A model generated the notes under the pieces. That model saw only the letters and a list, made by a program, of their open reading frames with translations, searched no databases and had not been told where the DNA came from. This document shows, in pieces, positions 10,118 to 19,920 of a DNA stretch of 64,000 nt (positions are counted from its first letter, which is position 1; every line of letters starts with the position of its first letter). Position numbers and translations under genes: made by a program. This DNA comes from Kappaphycus alvarezii (lineage: Eukaryota; Rhodophyta; Florideophyceae; Gigartinales; Solieriaceae). The stretch covers positions 186,001 to 250,000 of the forward strand of contig NADL03000629.1 in assembly GCA_002205965.3 (NCBI GenBank), given 5' to 3'.

Positions 10118-10838
10118 TGATAGGGGTAAATCGGCGGGGGAAGAGATCCTCAGAACCAATTACCCTGAGAAGGAGGTGTTGCGAGCGACAAAAGTGCTGC
10201 CGTGGTATTGTTGAACGAACAAAAGGGAGTGTATATAGAAGAGAGTTGAGGAAGCTACAAGCAAGTATAAAAGGGGCAGAGTCTACCACTGACGCTCTGC
10301 GACCAGCGTAAGAAAAAGTGTTCTTGGGTCTGAAGTTGACTCTCAACTTCCTACTACTCGGGACTTGGCTTGAAGTTGTCTGCCAACTTGCTTCACCTCC
10401 ACTAAAGGAAGCAGTTTACTCGGCTTATATAGACTTTTGGCTACCCCAAAAGTCTCCAACAAACATACTAATAACCATAAAATGTATTCACGGTAATCGT
10501 GTGAACCAGAGAGACTATTAGAAGATATTTCCTCAAGGTAAATATCTAGGTGCCATACCCATGCCAGCCATCCATCGGCCAGGGGTGGGAATTGATGTGG
10601 CCATTATATAGACCTTTCAGAGCTACTTGTCGTATCACCCACAACCTGGAACTGTACTGACATCTACTATGACAGCGTGTCCTAAAATGAAAAAAATCAG
10701 CCGACGAATTTGCCACACTCACCCAAATTAAAAATATCTTGCAAATTCAAAAACTGTAAAAATATCTTCCCAATTCCGATACTGTATACAATCATGGTCC
10801 TCATCTAGATTTTTTCGTGTGCGAATTTGCGCACATCA
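10118..10838 (-). repeat. Gypsy-1 5' LTR (721 bp)
   Basis: This is the second copy of the 721-bp terminal repeat, the promoter-bearing 5' LTR in the element's orientation. Its outer edge at 10838 is followed by the CTTTC duplication at 10839-10843. Its inner edge at 10118 adjoins a primer-binding-site candidate. The family is also present as a solo LTR at 15658-16377 and as a diverged partial copy near 46334. Confidence 0.96.
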
Positions 10839-12434
10839 CTTTCCGCGTACAGGAGGGCGGCACAACTCGCAAGAGGTATCCCACTTTGCAAACCCCAAAG
10901 CAGTTGCGCAGTAGTTGGAATGAAGCGTGGGCGTCCTCGATTTCCATGACAGCGTTAAGTAAAGGCTCAAGGGAGTATACATGGTCCAGGAAGTATTGTT
11001 CCATGAACGTTTGGGAGCCGATTGGCGCGTTCAAAACCGAAGTACCAGCACTGTATTCCTGCCGCATATCACAGGGGTATGCGGACTGAACCGACGCGGA
11101 GGGGCGGTGGGCCACCATACTTTGCATTTCGAGACTTCCAGATGGAGACCACGACGTTTGGCCTCGGGAGAAGACAGAACCTCGATTGCCTTGAGTATAT
11201 CCTCGTGTTTGGCTACAATGTAGCCATCGTCGTGATACCAAAGCTCCAAAAGCAGTGTGTCTAACCCTGTGTCCTCGTCGGGGGATCCCGACAATAGCTC
11301 TTTGATCTTTAGGGCGATGGGGTGGAGTACAAGAGCGAAAAGCAATCCGCTGAGCGGGTCTCCTTGCTGAGTACCCACAACACTCCGTATAGTCTCGAAT
11401 CCCGTCCAGAGGAACGCTGGGTCGTTGTTGTAGCAATACAGTACCCAAGGGAGCAACTGAGGAAAGAGGTTCCGGACTGCGTTAAAAAAGGAAGCACGGC
11501 TGCACAGGTTGAACGCATTCTTCAAGTCGACCGACAAGAGCGCATAATCAGAGCGTGCACCGAACTTGTTCACGATGCGTCGAACACCGTGAACTACTGC
11601 ATCTGTTCCTGACTTTGTAGCGATACCAACCTGAAGAGGCTGGAAGTAGGTGGAGGCCTTCTCATTGACCCGAGTAGCAAGGCAGCTACTAACTAACCGT
11701 CGCAAAGTCTCTCCCACTGCAATGGGGCGCGGAGTCATGTCTTTCTTCGCAAGTGGTGTGAGTGGGGCTCCAGCAATCCACGGGGCGAGGGCAGTAGGAG
11801 CTTTTCCGGAAGCCAGGACGTTCAGAAGTTCTGTTAATGAGTCCAAGAATTTCCCCTGCGAGGAAGATGTGGGTGTCCGTAGAAGCTCTTCGACGTGGGA
11901 GGGGCGAAGTCCGGATCCCCTCGGGGCTGAACCGGGTTTGAAAGAGCGAACTGCCCGCAAAACCTCATCTTTTGTGATCGCTGAGATATCGGGGGGTGCG
12001 GAAGGCGGTTCAAAGTGTTCCTCATCATCCCGGGAAGATTGAGGATGTTTAGCTCGGAGGGCGTCAGACACCGATTTAGTGGCCGGTAACACCCCTAGAG
12101 ATCCTAATGCCTGTGCAGCTTTCCCATATGCTCCTTCGCGGGCGAGTCTCATGGCACGACGGATGTTGGCCTGTTTCTGTTCCTGGGGCGTTAAAGTTCG
12201 TTTTGCTCGGGAGGTCGCTTGTTGAAGTGCGTTCTGCCATAAGGTTTGGAACTGTCCTGCATTCCACAATTCGAGCCGTTCTCTGATTAAGTCAGTGGTT
12301 GATTGGACTTGCGTTTCGAAGTTCGAACCGGTAGCACCTGAGGAAGGTGAAGTATTGGAAAGCATCACTGAAGGGAAAAGAAAAACTTTAGAGAGCTTCT
12401 CTTCCGCATCATTATGCCGTGTGCACAAGCCCAC
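10839..12434 (-). pseudogene. Reverse transcriptase of lineage-A element
   Basis: An open frame of 467 codons (12434-11031) carries the RT core: AVRSFKPGSAPRGSGLRP, then PRPIAVGETLRRLVS, VHGVRRIV, LLSVDLKNAFN (motif A, catalytic Asp), GTQQGDPLSGLLFA (motif B) and LELWYHDDGYIV (motif C, catalytic DD). After a frameshift near 11100 the sequence continues as NAPIGSQTFMEQYFLDHV and FQLLRNCFGVCKVGYLLR up to the Gypsy-1 junction. All RT catalytic residues are intact, so damage is limited to one frame change, the Gypsy-1 insertion and the 3' truncation. Confidence 0.9.
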
Positions 12435-13126
12435 GCTGCGTCATGCATGGCGACCGACAGGGAGTCACTCAGTGCTGATCGGAATCGTGTAGGCATATGA
12501 GACAACCCAGTAATGTGGGTCGTAAAGATGTCCTCATGGCGGGGCAGGGGTTGTGCGTGGAGCGGAGCATGTCCTGGTGAAGGTTGCTGATCTGACGCGT
12601 GTCCAGTCGTGTGTGCGGGTCGCGGCGGTTGATCGTCGGCGATCGGGCGTGGGACCGGGACCGAAGACTGGCGGGGTTCATCCGCCTGCAACTGCGACTT
12701 GTGCAAGGGAGCGTACTGCCTTGGCCTTGTGTCTACGGTACACTGAGGGCAGCGGACGTACGAGAACGAGTACAGTCCTTGCGGATCCGGACCGTTTACT
12801 TTGGAGCCGAGGTATTTGTGATGACAGGCACAGTACCAGTATCCGATTTGAGCTAGACTTTTCTGCAGTTTGTGGATCTCATAGCAGCGGGGCGGACCGT
12901 GTCGGGATTGTGGCGTGTGCGTCGTGCGCAGATGGGCCAGCAAGTTTGCGACAGTCTGGAGTTGCGGCTGGGGCCTGCTGCAGAGGATACATTGACCGGG
13001 AGTAGGTAGTTCACGGGTGGGTTGGGGCCTTTTCAAGTTGCGTGTTGAGAGCCAGTAAATGCCGTTGTCACTCGAAGGCCGATGTTCGAGAGTAAAAGTA
13101 TTCTTCTTGCCTACGGCCTGTGCCAT
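12365..13126 (-). CDS. Zinc-finger N-terminal protein of lineage-A element
   Basis: An intact 253-codon frame starts at an ATG at 13126 and overlaps the RT frame by 70 bases. It contains a C2H2 finger, C-x2-C-x15-H-x4-H (residues about 46-70, CILC through HLRTTH). A second cluster of cysteines follows (CACHH, then RCPQC). Next comes a Pro/His/Gln-rich linker. N-terminal zinc fingers that bind target DNA are typical of R2-, NeSL- and CRE-type elements, so a DNA- or RNA-binding role is likely. Whether it is a separate protein or is fused to the RT by a frameshift cannot be decided here. It could equally be the first part of one ORF broken by a single indel near 12400. Confidence 0.7.
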   Translation of the reverse strand: MAQAVGKKNTFTLEHRPSSDNGIYWLSTRNLKRPQPTRELPTPGQCILCSRPQPQLQTVANLLAHLRTTHTPQSRHGPPRCYEIHKLQKSLAQIGYWYCACHHKYLGSKVNGPDPQGLYSFSYVRCPQCTVDTRPRQYAPLHKSQLQADEPRQSSVPVPRPIADDQPPRPAHTTGHASDQQPSPGHAPLHAQPLPRHEDIFTTHITGLSHMPTRFRSALSDSLSVAMHDAAWACAHGIMMRKRSSLKFFFSLQ

Positions 13127-13794
13127 GATGCTGTAAGCGCGAACAGTCCACTAGTGACAATTTTCCAATCCCCTGAGGTCCTAGAACAGTGCACCCTTCT
13201 AAGCGATTGGACTTACTATACTGTACAGTACTGTACAGTGTGCCAAGTGTACACGATAGATACTCGATGAAGTAAAGTTTCATCAATCCTCGGGACTTCC
13301 TGTCCTGTACGGTCGGCATGCACTTCAGACCTCCCAGTTCAAAACTGTAATTGTCACCCGTGCTTCACTGTCAGTTGATACAGCAATGCAATCAATCCGG
13401 TGCGGCGGAATTTGACCGTTTGGAATTTTGAAATTTTGTCCTCGTCAGCGGAGGAGACGGGAGCCTGCGGGAAAGCCGATGGGCGATGCGATGAAGAAAG
13501 CGCGGTCGGGGTGTCGATGTTCTAAGCGATCGCCTTGGCAAAGAGAAGCAGGGGGGGTGGGCGCCGGGCACCGAAGTCCACTTGACTTTGGATGGTACGA
13601 GAAGAAGTAAAACGAAAGTGAGAGAAGCGTGATAACCAAATGAAAGTGGCGGAAAGAGAATGTCAGTGAGAAAACAAAGGAGATCGCGCGTGCAAGATCG
13701 GCCTGCTGAATGGCACCGCCCGCCTCGTGGCGGCCCTCACAACGACGGGGGACGAAGAGGGGGGGGAGGTAGGGAGGCTGACTAAGCAAACAAG
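13127..13794. other. GC-rich non-coding stretch, possible 5' UTR of lineage-A element, with palindrome
   Basis: No convincing gene. Positions 13220-13239 form a perfect 20-bp palindrome made of ACTGTACAGT twice. From about 13400 to 13790 the plus strand is G/A-biased, including a G7 run near 13550 and another near 13760. This resembles the composition of the lineage-B 5' region at 2200-2480, and it may be the 5' UTR of the adjacent element. The frames open here (for example 13445-13789 minus) look like by-products of composition. Confidence 0.4.
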
Positions 13795-14085
13795 CTATAC
13801 CTTCACTCTGGAAATTGATGTTATTGGACTTGCCATCCAGTTAAAAAAAGTCCTTTTTTCCGTGATACTTAATGCAATAAAATATGACAATCCTGTAATC
13901 CTTGCATGGTTGAAATTGTTCCAATTAAGTTTTAAGTCTGTCTCTCTCTTGCTAAAGACTATTAACGTGTAGGCCATGGATAGAGATACGATGACCAATA
14001 TGATACCTAGCATTTTCAGCGAGCTTATTTTTGGAATAATTAATTTCAAACCAGTCTCGCCTCTCATTGCACCGTTTATACTTGG
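13795..14085. other. AT-rich segment, unassigned; possible short membrane ORF
   Basis: The composition changes abruptly to AT-rich. A 100-codon minus-strand frame (14097-13795) contains a hydrophobic run (MLGIILVIVSLSMAYTLIVF) and lacks similarity to anything I recognise. It could be a small insertion, perhaps organelle-derived, or spacer DNA next to the lineage-B element that starts at about 14086. I cannot support a gene call. Confidence 0.25.
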
Positions 14086-14099
14086 CCTCACCGGCACCG

Positions 14100-15657
14100 G
14101 TTACTCTCCAGAGCAAATCCTTCCTTGCTTCCCTGCATCCCTCTCCAAGTGTCCCGGTTACCCCAACTCCGCGCCACTTGCTGCCCCCGCCTTTGTCTTT
14201 ACGGAGGCCGAGGTTCGCCGTCAGCTCGCCTTCCTACCACACCACAGCTCTCCGGGCCCTGACGGCCTCCGCCCATCCTTCTTCAAATCCCTCTCCCATG
14301 CACCAGGCGGTGATCGGAGGGTGGCACCCGGGCACTTATAGGGTGCTAACTGACGTCGCGCGGAATGTGGCAGTTAGGGCGATGGAGGCATATGGTAAGG
14401 TCCGTGCGGTACTCACTCAGAGGCACGCTGCCGCGGCAGTAATGTCCAACCCAGCCTGTCTGCTGCGGGGGCTTGAGCCAGCTTTTTAGAGTAATTTAAG
14501 AGGTATTACTCGGCACCCTGTAGGATATTCCGGGCCACAACCGACCATATTTTTCAAATATTAAATCACCCCTCATTTAACCGGCGGTGATACCGCAGAT
14601 CGCTCCGCCCTGTCTCAGCTCACAATCTTTGTGAACTCTGCCGTGCACGGCCGACTCCCAACTGAGCTCCGTCATCTCTTCGCCGGGGCTACCCTACTCG
14701 GCATCCCAAAGGCCCGCGGCGACAGTCTCCGCCCCATCGCCATGGGTACGGTTCTTCGACGCTTCATCTGCCGCCTCGTCGTTCGGCGCTTGTCTACACA
14801 ACCCACCGTCTTCTATTTTTTCCTTCCTCACCAGCTCGCCGTCGGAGTCCGCCACGGAACCGAAGCCATCATTCATGCGACACGGTTTTTCTCCACCCGC
14901 CCTGACAGCGCCAGCTTCGCTCTCCTTCAAATTGACGCGTCAAACGCGTTCAAGAAAATCGAGCGCCACAACATTCTGCTCGAGACGGCCAAGCATATCC
15001 CCGACCTTGCCCGGTTTGTGCACTAATTTTATGGAGGTGATTCCACGCTCATGTTCGGTTCACACATCCTGCACAGTCGCACAGGCACCCACCAGGGAGA
15101 TCCGCTCGGAAGCATCCTTTTTGCCCTTGGCATCCATCCATTGGTCACCCAGCCCTCATTCCGCTTTCCCGCCATACGCCTAAACGCTTGGTTCGCCGAC
15201 GACGGTACCGTCATCGTCCCTGTCAACCTCGCTTCTGAAGTTTTCCGCTTCATCTCAGACCGTGGAAAGCCACTCGGGTTCTCTATCAAAATGGCGAAAA
15301 CAACGCTATGGCGTCCTCGCCTGGATCCCCTCCCCGCGTCCCTTCGGTGTGCCATACCCTGCACGATACGTTCCAACAATTTCGTGACAGTCCTCGGATC
15401 CCCAATCGGCACCCCTCAAAGCTGCCAGTCTTTTCTTGCCTCCCGCGTACATGCCATTTCCGAGGTTTGATCGCGCATCTCCGGATTGAATGACCCTCAA
15501 CTGGGCTACCAACTACTGCGACACTGTGCCAGTTCCTGCCGCCTGATCTATGTTCTTCGCTGCACCCCGCCGCATCTCACTCTTTCCGGAGCTCAAACCT
15601 TTGACTCTGGAATGCGAAGGGTGTTCGAAGACATGCACCGTCGTCTCCCAGACAGTG
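14100..15657 (+). pseudogene. Reverse transcriptase of lineage-B element, copy 2
   Basis: The RT begins with VFTEAEVRRQLAFLPHHSSP and GPDGLRPSFFKSL. It is cut by the lineage-A fragment, then resumes: TIFVNSAVHGRLPTELRHL, RPIAMGTVLRRFICRLV, LPHQLAVGVRHGTEAIIHAT and FALLQIDASNAFKKIER (motif A). A stop follows near 15024. It continues with GTHQGDPLGSILFALG (motif B), LNAWFADDGTVIV (motif C, FADD intact), a further frame change near 15470 and LGYQLLRHCASSCRLIYVLR. The solo LTR then interrupts it. Catalytic residues are intact, but stops and insertions inactivate it. Confidence 0.88.
14315..14582 (+). mobile_element. 5'-truncated lineage-A fragment inside lineage-B RT, with 9-bp target duplication
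   Basis: This 268-bp insertion encodes the end of the lineage-A endonuclease protein (GGWHPGTYRVLTDVARNVAV through NPACLLRGLEPAF and stop) plus its 3' tail ending CAAATATTAAATCACCCC. It is bracketed by GGCGGTGAT at 14306-14314 and 14583-14591, which reads as a target-site duplication. Removing the insert rejoins the lineage-B RT. Severe 5' truncation is typical of target-primed reverse transcription. Confidence 0.85.
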
Positions 15658-16377
15658 TGATGTGCGCAAATTCGCACACGAAAAAAATCTAGATGAGGAC
15701 CATGATTGTATACAGTATCGGAATTGGGAAGATATTTTTACAGTTTTTGAATTTGCAAGATATTTTTAATTTGGGTGATTGTGGCAAATTCATCGGTTGA
15801 TTTTTTCATTTTAGGACACGCTGTCATAGTAGATGTCAGTACAGTTCCAGGTTTTGGGTGATACTACAAGTAGCTCTGAAAGGTCTATATAATGGCCACA
15901 TCAATTCCCACCCCTGGCCGATGGGTGGCTGGCATGGGTATGGCACCTAGATATTTACCTTGAGGAAGTATCTCCTAATAGTCTCTCTGGTTCACACGAT
16001 TACCGTGAATACATTTTATGGTTATAAGTATGTTTGTTTGAGACTTTTGGGGTAGCCAAAAGTCTATATAAGCCGAGTAAACTGCTTCCTTTAGTGGAGG
16101 TGAAGCAAGTTGGCAGACAACTTCAAGCCAAGTCCCGAGTAGTAGGAAGTTGAGAGTCAACTTCAGACCCAAGAAAACTTTTTCCTAAGCTGGTCGCAGA
16201 GCGTCGGTGGTAGACCCTGCCCCTTTTATACTTGCTTTTAGCTTTCTCAACTCTCTTCTATATACACTACCTTTTGTTCGTTCAACAATACCACGGTAGC
16301 ACTTTTGTCGCTCGCAACACCTCCTTCTCAGGGTAATTGGTTCTGAGGATCTCTTCCCCGCCGATTTACCCCTATCA
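15658..16377 (+). repeat. Solo LTR of the Gypsy-1 family with 5-bp target duplication
   Basis: A 720-bp copy of the Gypsy-1 LTR in the opposite orientation (TGATGTGCG to CCCTATCA) with no internal sequence. It is flanked by CAGTG at 15653-15657 and again at 16378-16382. A solo LTR arises by recombination between the two LTRs of a full insertion. It interrupts the lineage-B protein between RT and endonuclease. Confidence 0.95.
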
Positions 16378-17310
16378 CAGTGCTTGGCTCACCGCCAGCT
16401 TCCACTACGTATGGGAGGGTTCGGACTTCCCCTAACCGAAACCTTCGCAGAGGCATGCTACGCTGGCTCTGTTCTCTCCTGCTACCCACTTCTTCGCCCC
16501 CTCCTCGGTGATTGCTTCGACGTCTCGCCCTTGATCTCAACGCCTCTCGCCTCTATCCGGGCCAAATGCAGCCTCCCTGACAGTTTCTCCCCCTCCCGTC
16601 CTTGCTGGCCTCCGCGCCTCTTCTTCTCTCGGCCTGTCTGACTTCCAGACAACTGCTACTGCTGAGATCACAAAGGCGCTTCGCGCCAGACTTCTCTCTT
16701 CCGTCGACCTCTCCTCCTCCGAAGGCTCCCAGCTACTCCGCCACCTAGCTTCCGTCGCTTATTCCCACGCCTCCCGTCCCTTTCACAACCTCCCGCAGAG
16801 CCATCTCGGTACCCGGGCCGCTCCTGAAGTATGGCGAACCATGGTTTGCCTCCGTATTGGTGTCCCCATCTTCTCTGGCACACAACCCTGAACCTATTGC
16901 GCCGCCGCCCACTTCCGCACTGTCCCCACCCTGGATTCCTATGGACACCATGCCTCTGTCTGTCCCTGCGCCGACGGCTCCATTCGGCGCCACAAATGTG
17001 TTCGCGACCGCCTCATTTCCGAGGTATCACGCTTATCAATTGGGATTCGCCCTGTCCGGGAATGGACCTTCCCGACAGACTTGCCCCGACCCTCCAACTT
17101 CCGCCGCCCCTCGACATCTACATCGATGATGTCCAGTTCTCTCCCGTCCCGCAGGGCTACGACGTCACTGTCATCAACCCCCACCTCGCTCCATACGCCC
17201 AACAGCGGATTCACACGCCCTCGCTACCCTTACTACATCTGAGCGCGCGAAATCTCTCCGCTATGGCCACCTCTGCGCCGAACTATGTATCGAATTCCAT
17301 CCGATGGCTT
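16378..17310 (+). pseudogene. Endonuclease half of lineage-B element, copy 2
   Basis: After the solo LTR the protein continues AHRQLPLRMGGFGLPLTETF. Frameshifts follow, then a region with HHASVC (end of the CCHC knuckle), IRRHKCVRDRLISEV (RHN-type motif) and, in another frame, RPLDIYIDDVQFSPVP followed by YDVTVINPHLAPYAQQ. The RP-x-DI...DVTV arrangement parallels RPDI...DVTFVNP in lineage A, so this is the PD-(D/E)XK nuclease. At least three frame changes are needed across it. Confidence 0.75.
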
Positions 17311-17406
17311 TGACAGACCTCGTTCGGCACTGGGACCGGCAGACCCGTATATATCGAAAGCCATCGGGTGGAAGTCGATACGTAGTTCGGAGCAGAGGTG
17401 GCCATA

Positions 17407-17709
17407 TGTGACGTACTCCGACCGGTTGATCGTGATTGACGGTAAGAGAGTAGTATCCCGACGCCAGCAGAGGCGCACGCGGACAGCACCCGGTATTTAT
17501 TGACTTCAAAAATATACCGGGTAGACCCGGTGGTCCGATAATGGGCCCACTAGCCCCAGCTGTAATTACCGACGACGACAGTCAATTACAGTGGACGAAT
17601 CATGACAGTACGTGACAGCGAGCGGATTGCTTACTGTCAGCACAGTAGAAGCTGGCGAAGATGCAGATGTAGCGACTGAGCTAAAAGGTTTGCACAATAT
17701 TTGCGCACA
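17407..17709 (-). repeat. Gypsy-2 3' LTR (303 bp)
   Basis: It matches 22289-22591 with only a few differences by eye (near 17415, 17422 and 17700). The inner edge at 17709 is followed by the complement of a polypurine tract (minus strand GAAGAAGGGTAG immediately before the LTR). The outer flank is CCATA. Confidence 0.94.
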
Positions 17710-17744
17710 CTACCCTTCTTCAAAAAGAGCTGAATTAAAACAAC

Positions 17745-18523
17745 TCACCCCGGCTGCAACTCGGAGCGGGCACGCGCAGCTAGATCTGCAGGCCTGTTCT
17801 TTCGTGAGAGAAGCTTGGTAAGAAGGGTTGGAACATCGTCATACACTTGACGCAGCGGCTCGAGGGTATCCTCAGAGTCTGGCAGACCACCGCAAGGCAC
17901 ATGAACCTTGAGTTCACCGTCATCGTCAACAAGCTTCATCAGACGCTGAACAACCATTCCTGTCTCCGAGGTGCCGACGTGAGACATAATTTCAGAAACG
18001 TCTAGAGAAGAATCACTGTAGAACTTCAGACGGCCGGCGTGAACATTGTCGTATTGACCATTACGGAGGTCTTCTACTCGATAAACGTAATCATTGATGG
18101 CCTTAATGACCCTTCGTGGGCCACGCCATCGCAAAGGAAGTTTTCGCTGGTGGTAAAGTCGCCACGTTCGAGTAAGAAATAGTCGCCTTCGACAAAATTT
18201 GGCAGCTCACCACGCGACATGGCCTTGTGAGCCCTTGCCCTATTAGACGTGACGGACTGTAAGACAACTGGATATAGTTCAGCAATCTTAGACTTCAGCT
18301 TCGACATGTTGATAGTGCGCTCATATTGCTTAGCATCGATGCTCACCGGCGCTGAACTGCTTGTTCGAATGAAAGTGGAGCTCGGCAGTGATGGCTCAGC
18401 TCCTGTAAATGCAGTGATTTGGGCAATATTGCGACGCTGTGGCAAAGGTGCTTGATTCAAGGCGCTCTGGACGACGGGTAACACATCTGGCCATTCTTCC
18501 GGGCGCATCTGTACCTCGGACAA
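17745..18523 (-). pseudogene. Gypsy-2 integrase C-terminal region with chromodomain-like tail
   Basis: The frame 18523-18074 gives EEWPDVLPVVQSALNQAPLP, RRNIAQITAFTG and LKSKIAELYPVVLQSV. After a shift near 18130 the frame 18134-17745 gives LRWRGPRRVIKAINDYVYRV, then GRLKFYSD and a segment VHVPCGGLPDSEDTLEPL, which fits a chromodomain (hydrophobic core, acidic E/D pair, LEPL). Such tails target integration to heterochromatin in chromoviruses. The integrase catalytic core between about 18530 and 18900 is degenerate, and I could not trace the DDE residues there. Confidence 0.8.
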
Positions 18524-18909
18524 GATGGCGCGAAATGTTCGTAGGATCTCACGGCTGAGGCGTTCAACAGCGCCGTTGCTCCAAGGCGAGTATGGAAGGT
18601 TGAATGCCTTAATAAACGTGGCGACGTCCGTTGTTAGCGTCGAACAGAAGAAGAATTGTCGGAGGGTCGATGTGGTGGACTTGATGTCACTGTGTGCGCT
18701 CGGTCCGGTGTGTGAAATGATGCACAGTCGAAGCTGAAGATCGGCACAGTCGTCGGGGATCCAGATTGCACCCAGGGGGTTACGCCAAAACCCTCCATCA
18801 CGGGTGAGGTTTGCAGGGCGATGCGCGACGTGCTTCTCCTGGGCGTTAGCGATCTCTTAGACAGACGGCCAGACGAAATCTTCAGCTGAGGAAGACGTTA
18901 GTGGCGGGA

Positions 18910-19920
18910 TTACCACAAGGGGCGGACGGCCGGAGGGGCAGACCAGCGGCTTAGGAGGTCAGCCCAGACATTTTCGCTCCCTGTAATGTGCACACACGTG
19001 TACACATAAGCTCTGAGGCGGACCGCCCGGCGTAAGACCTTACGCAGAGACGACTGTGATAGGTCAGCCACAACAGCGAGTGGGTCGAACAGAAATATTA
19101 AGTTGTGGTGGTCTGTAAACAAGTCGAATACGTCGGGTTTGGCTAGGATCCAGTGCATTCTGTCAATGGTCGCCATGATGGCAAACGCCTCCTTCTCCAA
19201 AATGGACCAACCGAGAGACGGCCCGGTGAAGTGACCTGAGAGAAAGGAGAGGGTTTGATGACGCTGATCAGCATGGGACTTTTGGATGTCCTCTAGGGAT
19301 ACCTGAGGTATCATACCCGACCATACAGCGTCAGAAGCATCGGAGTAAACGCAGAGGCAGGTTGCTGTGTCGCGATGCACAAGGGTGACCTGGCGGGCGA
19401 GAGCATCCTTGGCATGGTGGAACGCGCCGGATTTCGACCTTGACCATCCGATTTGAGCCAAGACGACAAGCCCCACTGTAGTCTTCTTGCGGCTGCCGGC
19501 CTTGGTATACACCAATTCCAAAAACTCCGAGAGCGGGTGAATGACCGTCGTGAAACGTGGAATCACACTACGCATCCACTGCATAGCAAATACGAACTGC
19601 TGGAGGTCAGCACCCGTCTTAGGCTCTTCCATGTCTCGAATGCGGTTGGTGCGTCTTGGGTCGAAGCGAATGCCTGCAGGAGAGACAATTCGACCACACC
19701 AGCGAATCGATGTCGTGAAAAGAACGCACTTAGCAGGATGTATCTTCAGGTTGCGCTGGGCGCAGTACTCAAAAAGCGTCAGATTGGCGTCAGGAGTTTG
19801 TCGACAGTAGCCGCGTGAGCGAGGATGTCTTCGGGCAAACAATAATATTTTGGCGAAGTTCTGTTGGGAGAGTTGACTGCAATGAGGCTTGCAGGCACAT
19901 GACAGCATTTTTTGTGCCAT
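18910..19920 (-). pseudogene. Gypsy-2 RT C-terminal part and RNase H
   Basis: The 336-codon frame includes the RT thumb/connection (LFEYCAQRNLKIHPAKC, WCGRIVSPAGIRFDPRR). An RNase H follows with CVYSDASDAVWSGMIPQ, SFLSGHFTGPSLGWSILEKE, IMATIDRMHWILAKPDVF, FTDHHNLIFLFDP and HITGSENVWADLLSRWS. The catalytic Asp, Glu and Asp positions are present. This SGHF...LGWS...LEKEAFAI style of RNase H is what I know from oomycete and related gypsy elements. It is out of frame with the upstream RT. Confidence 0.9.

Larger units (their letters stand above)
3797..10838 (-). mobile_element. Gypsy-1: Ty3/gypsy LTR retrotransposon with unusual 3' ORFs
   Basis: A complete 7042-bp insertion is bounded by two 721-bp LTRs (TG...CA ends) and a perfect 5-bp target duplication, CTTTC at 3792-3796 and 10839-10843. 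On the minus strand the order is gag, CCHC, protease, RT, RNase H, integrase, then two copies of an unknown domain. The Ty3/gypsy order (RT-RH before IN) is clear. The two LTRs look about 99% identical by eye, so the insertion is young. Even so, gag has two frame breaks, pol has several, and most of the integrase core is deleted. It sits inside the coding region of a lineage-A R2-like element. Confidence 0.95.
2685..13794 (-). mobile_element. R2-like non-LTR element, lineage A, copy 1, split by Gypsy-1
   Basis: Three blocks on the minus strand form one element: a zinc-finger ORF (13126-12365), an RT (12434 to 10839) and a C-terminal endonuclease (3796-2685). The last two are separated only by the 7-kb Gypsy-1 insertion. 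Removing Gypsy-1 and one copy of its CTTTC duplication brings PPSCTRK next to GAEYFDSLIERC, which matches the uninterrupted sequence at 42.4-42.6 kb. The 3' end is truncated just after codons for NAACLLAG and fused to a copia LTR, so the usual 3' tail is missing. The 5' boundary is uncertain. The GC-rich, purine-strand-biased stretch to about 13794 may be its 5' UTR. Confidence 0.85.
14086..17320 (+). mobile_element. R2-like non-LTR element, lineage B, copy 2
   Basis: On the plus strand, RT (14.1-15.65 kb) and endonuclease (16.4-17.3 kb) regions appear in order. They are interrupted by a 268-bp lineage-A fragment (14315-14582) and a 720-bp solo LTR (15658-16377). The RT is closely related to copy 1 at 1-1034. 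Its 3' end meets an inverted copy of itself near 17310-17347. Several stops and frameshifts show it is inactive. Confidence 0.85.

Noticed and set aside
13795..14097. Organelle-derived insertion (AT-rich ORF with hydrophobic run)
   Set aside because: Composition fits, but I recognise no plastid or mitochondrial protein; kept only as unassigned.
17233..17509. Overlapping minus-strand frames at the palindrome and LTR of Gypsy-2
   Set aside because: They span the inverted repeat and LTR edge, and repeat in part at 22.2-22.4 kb because of the LTR; no protein family.
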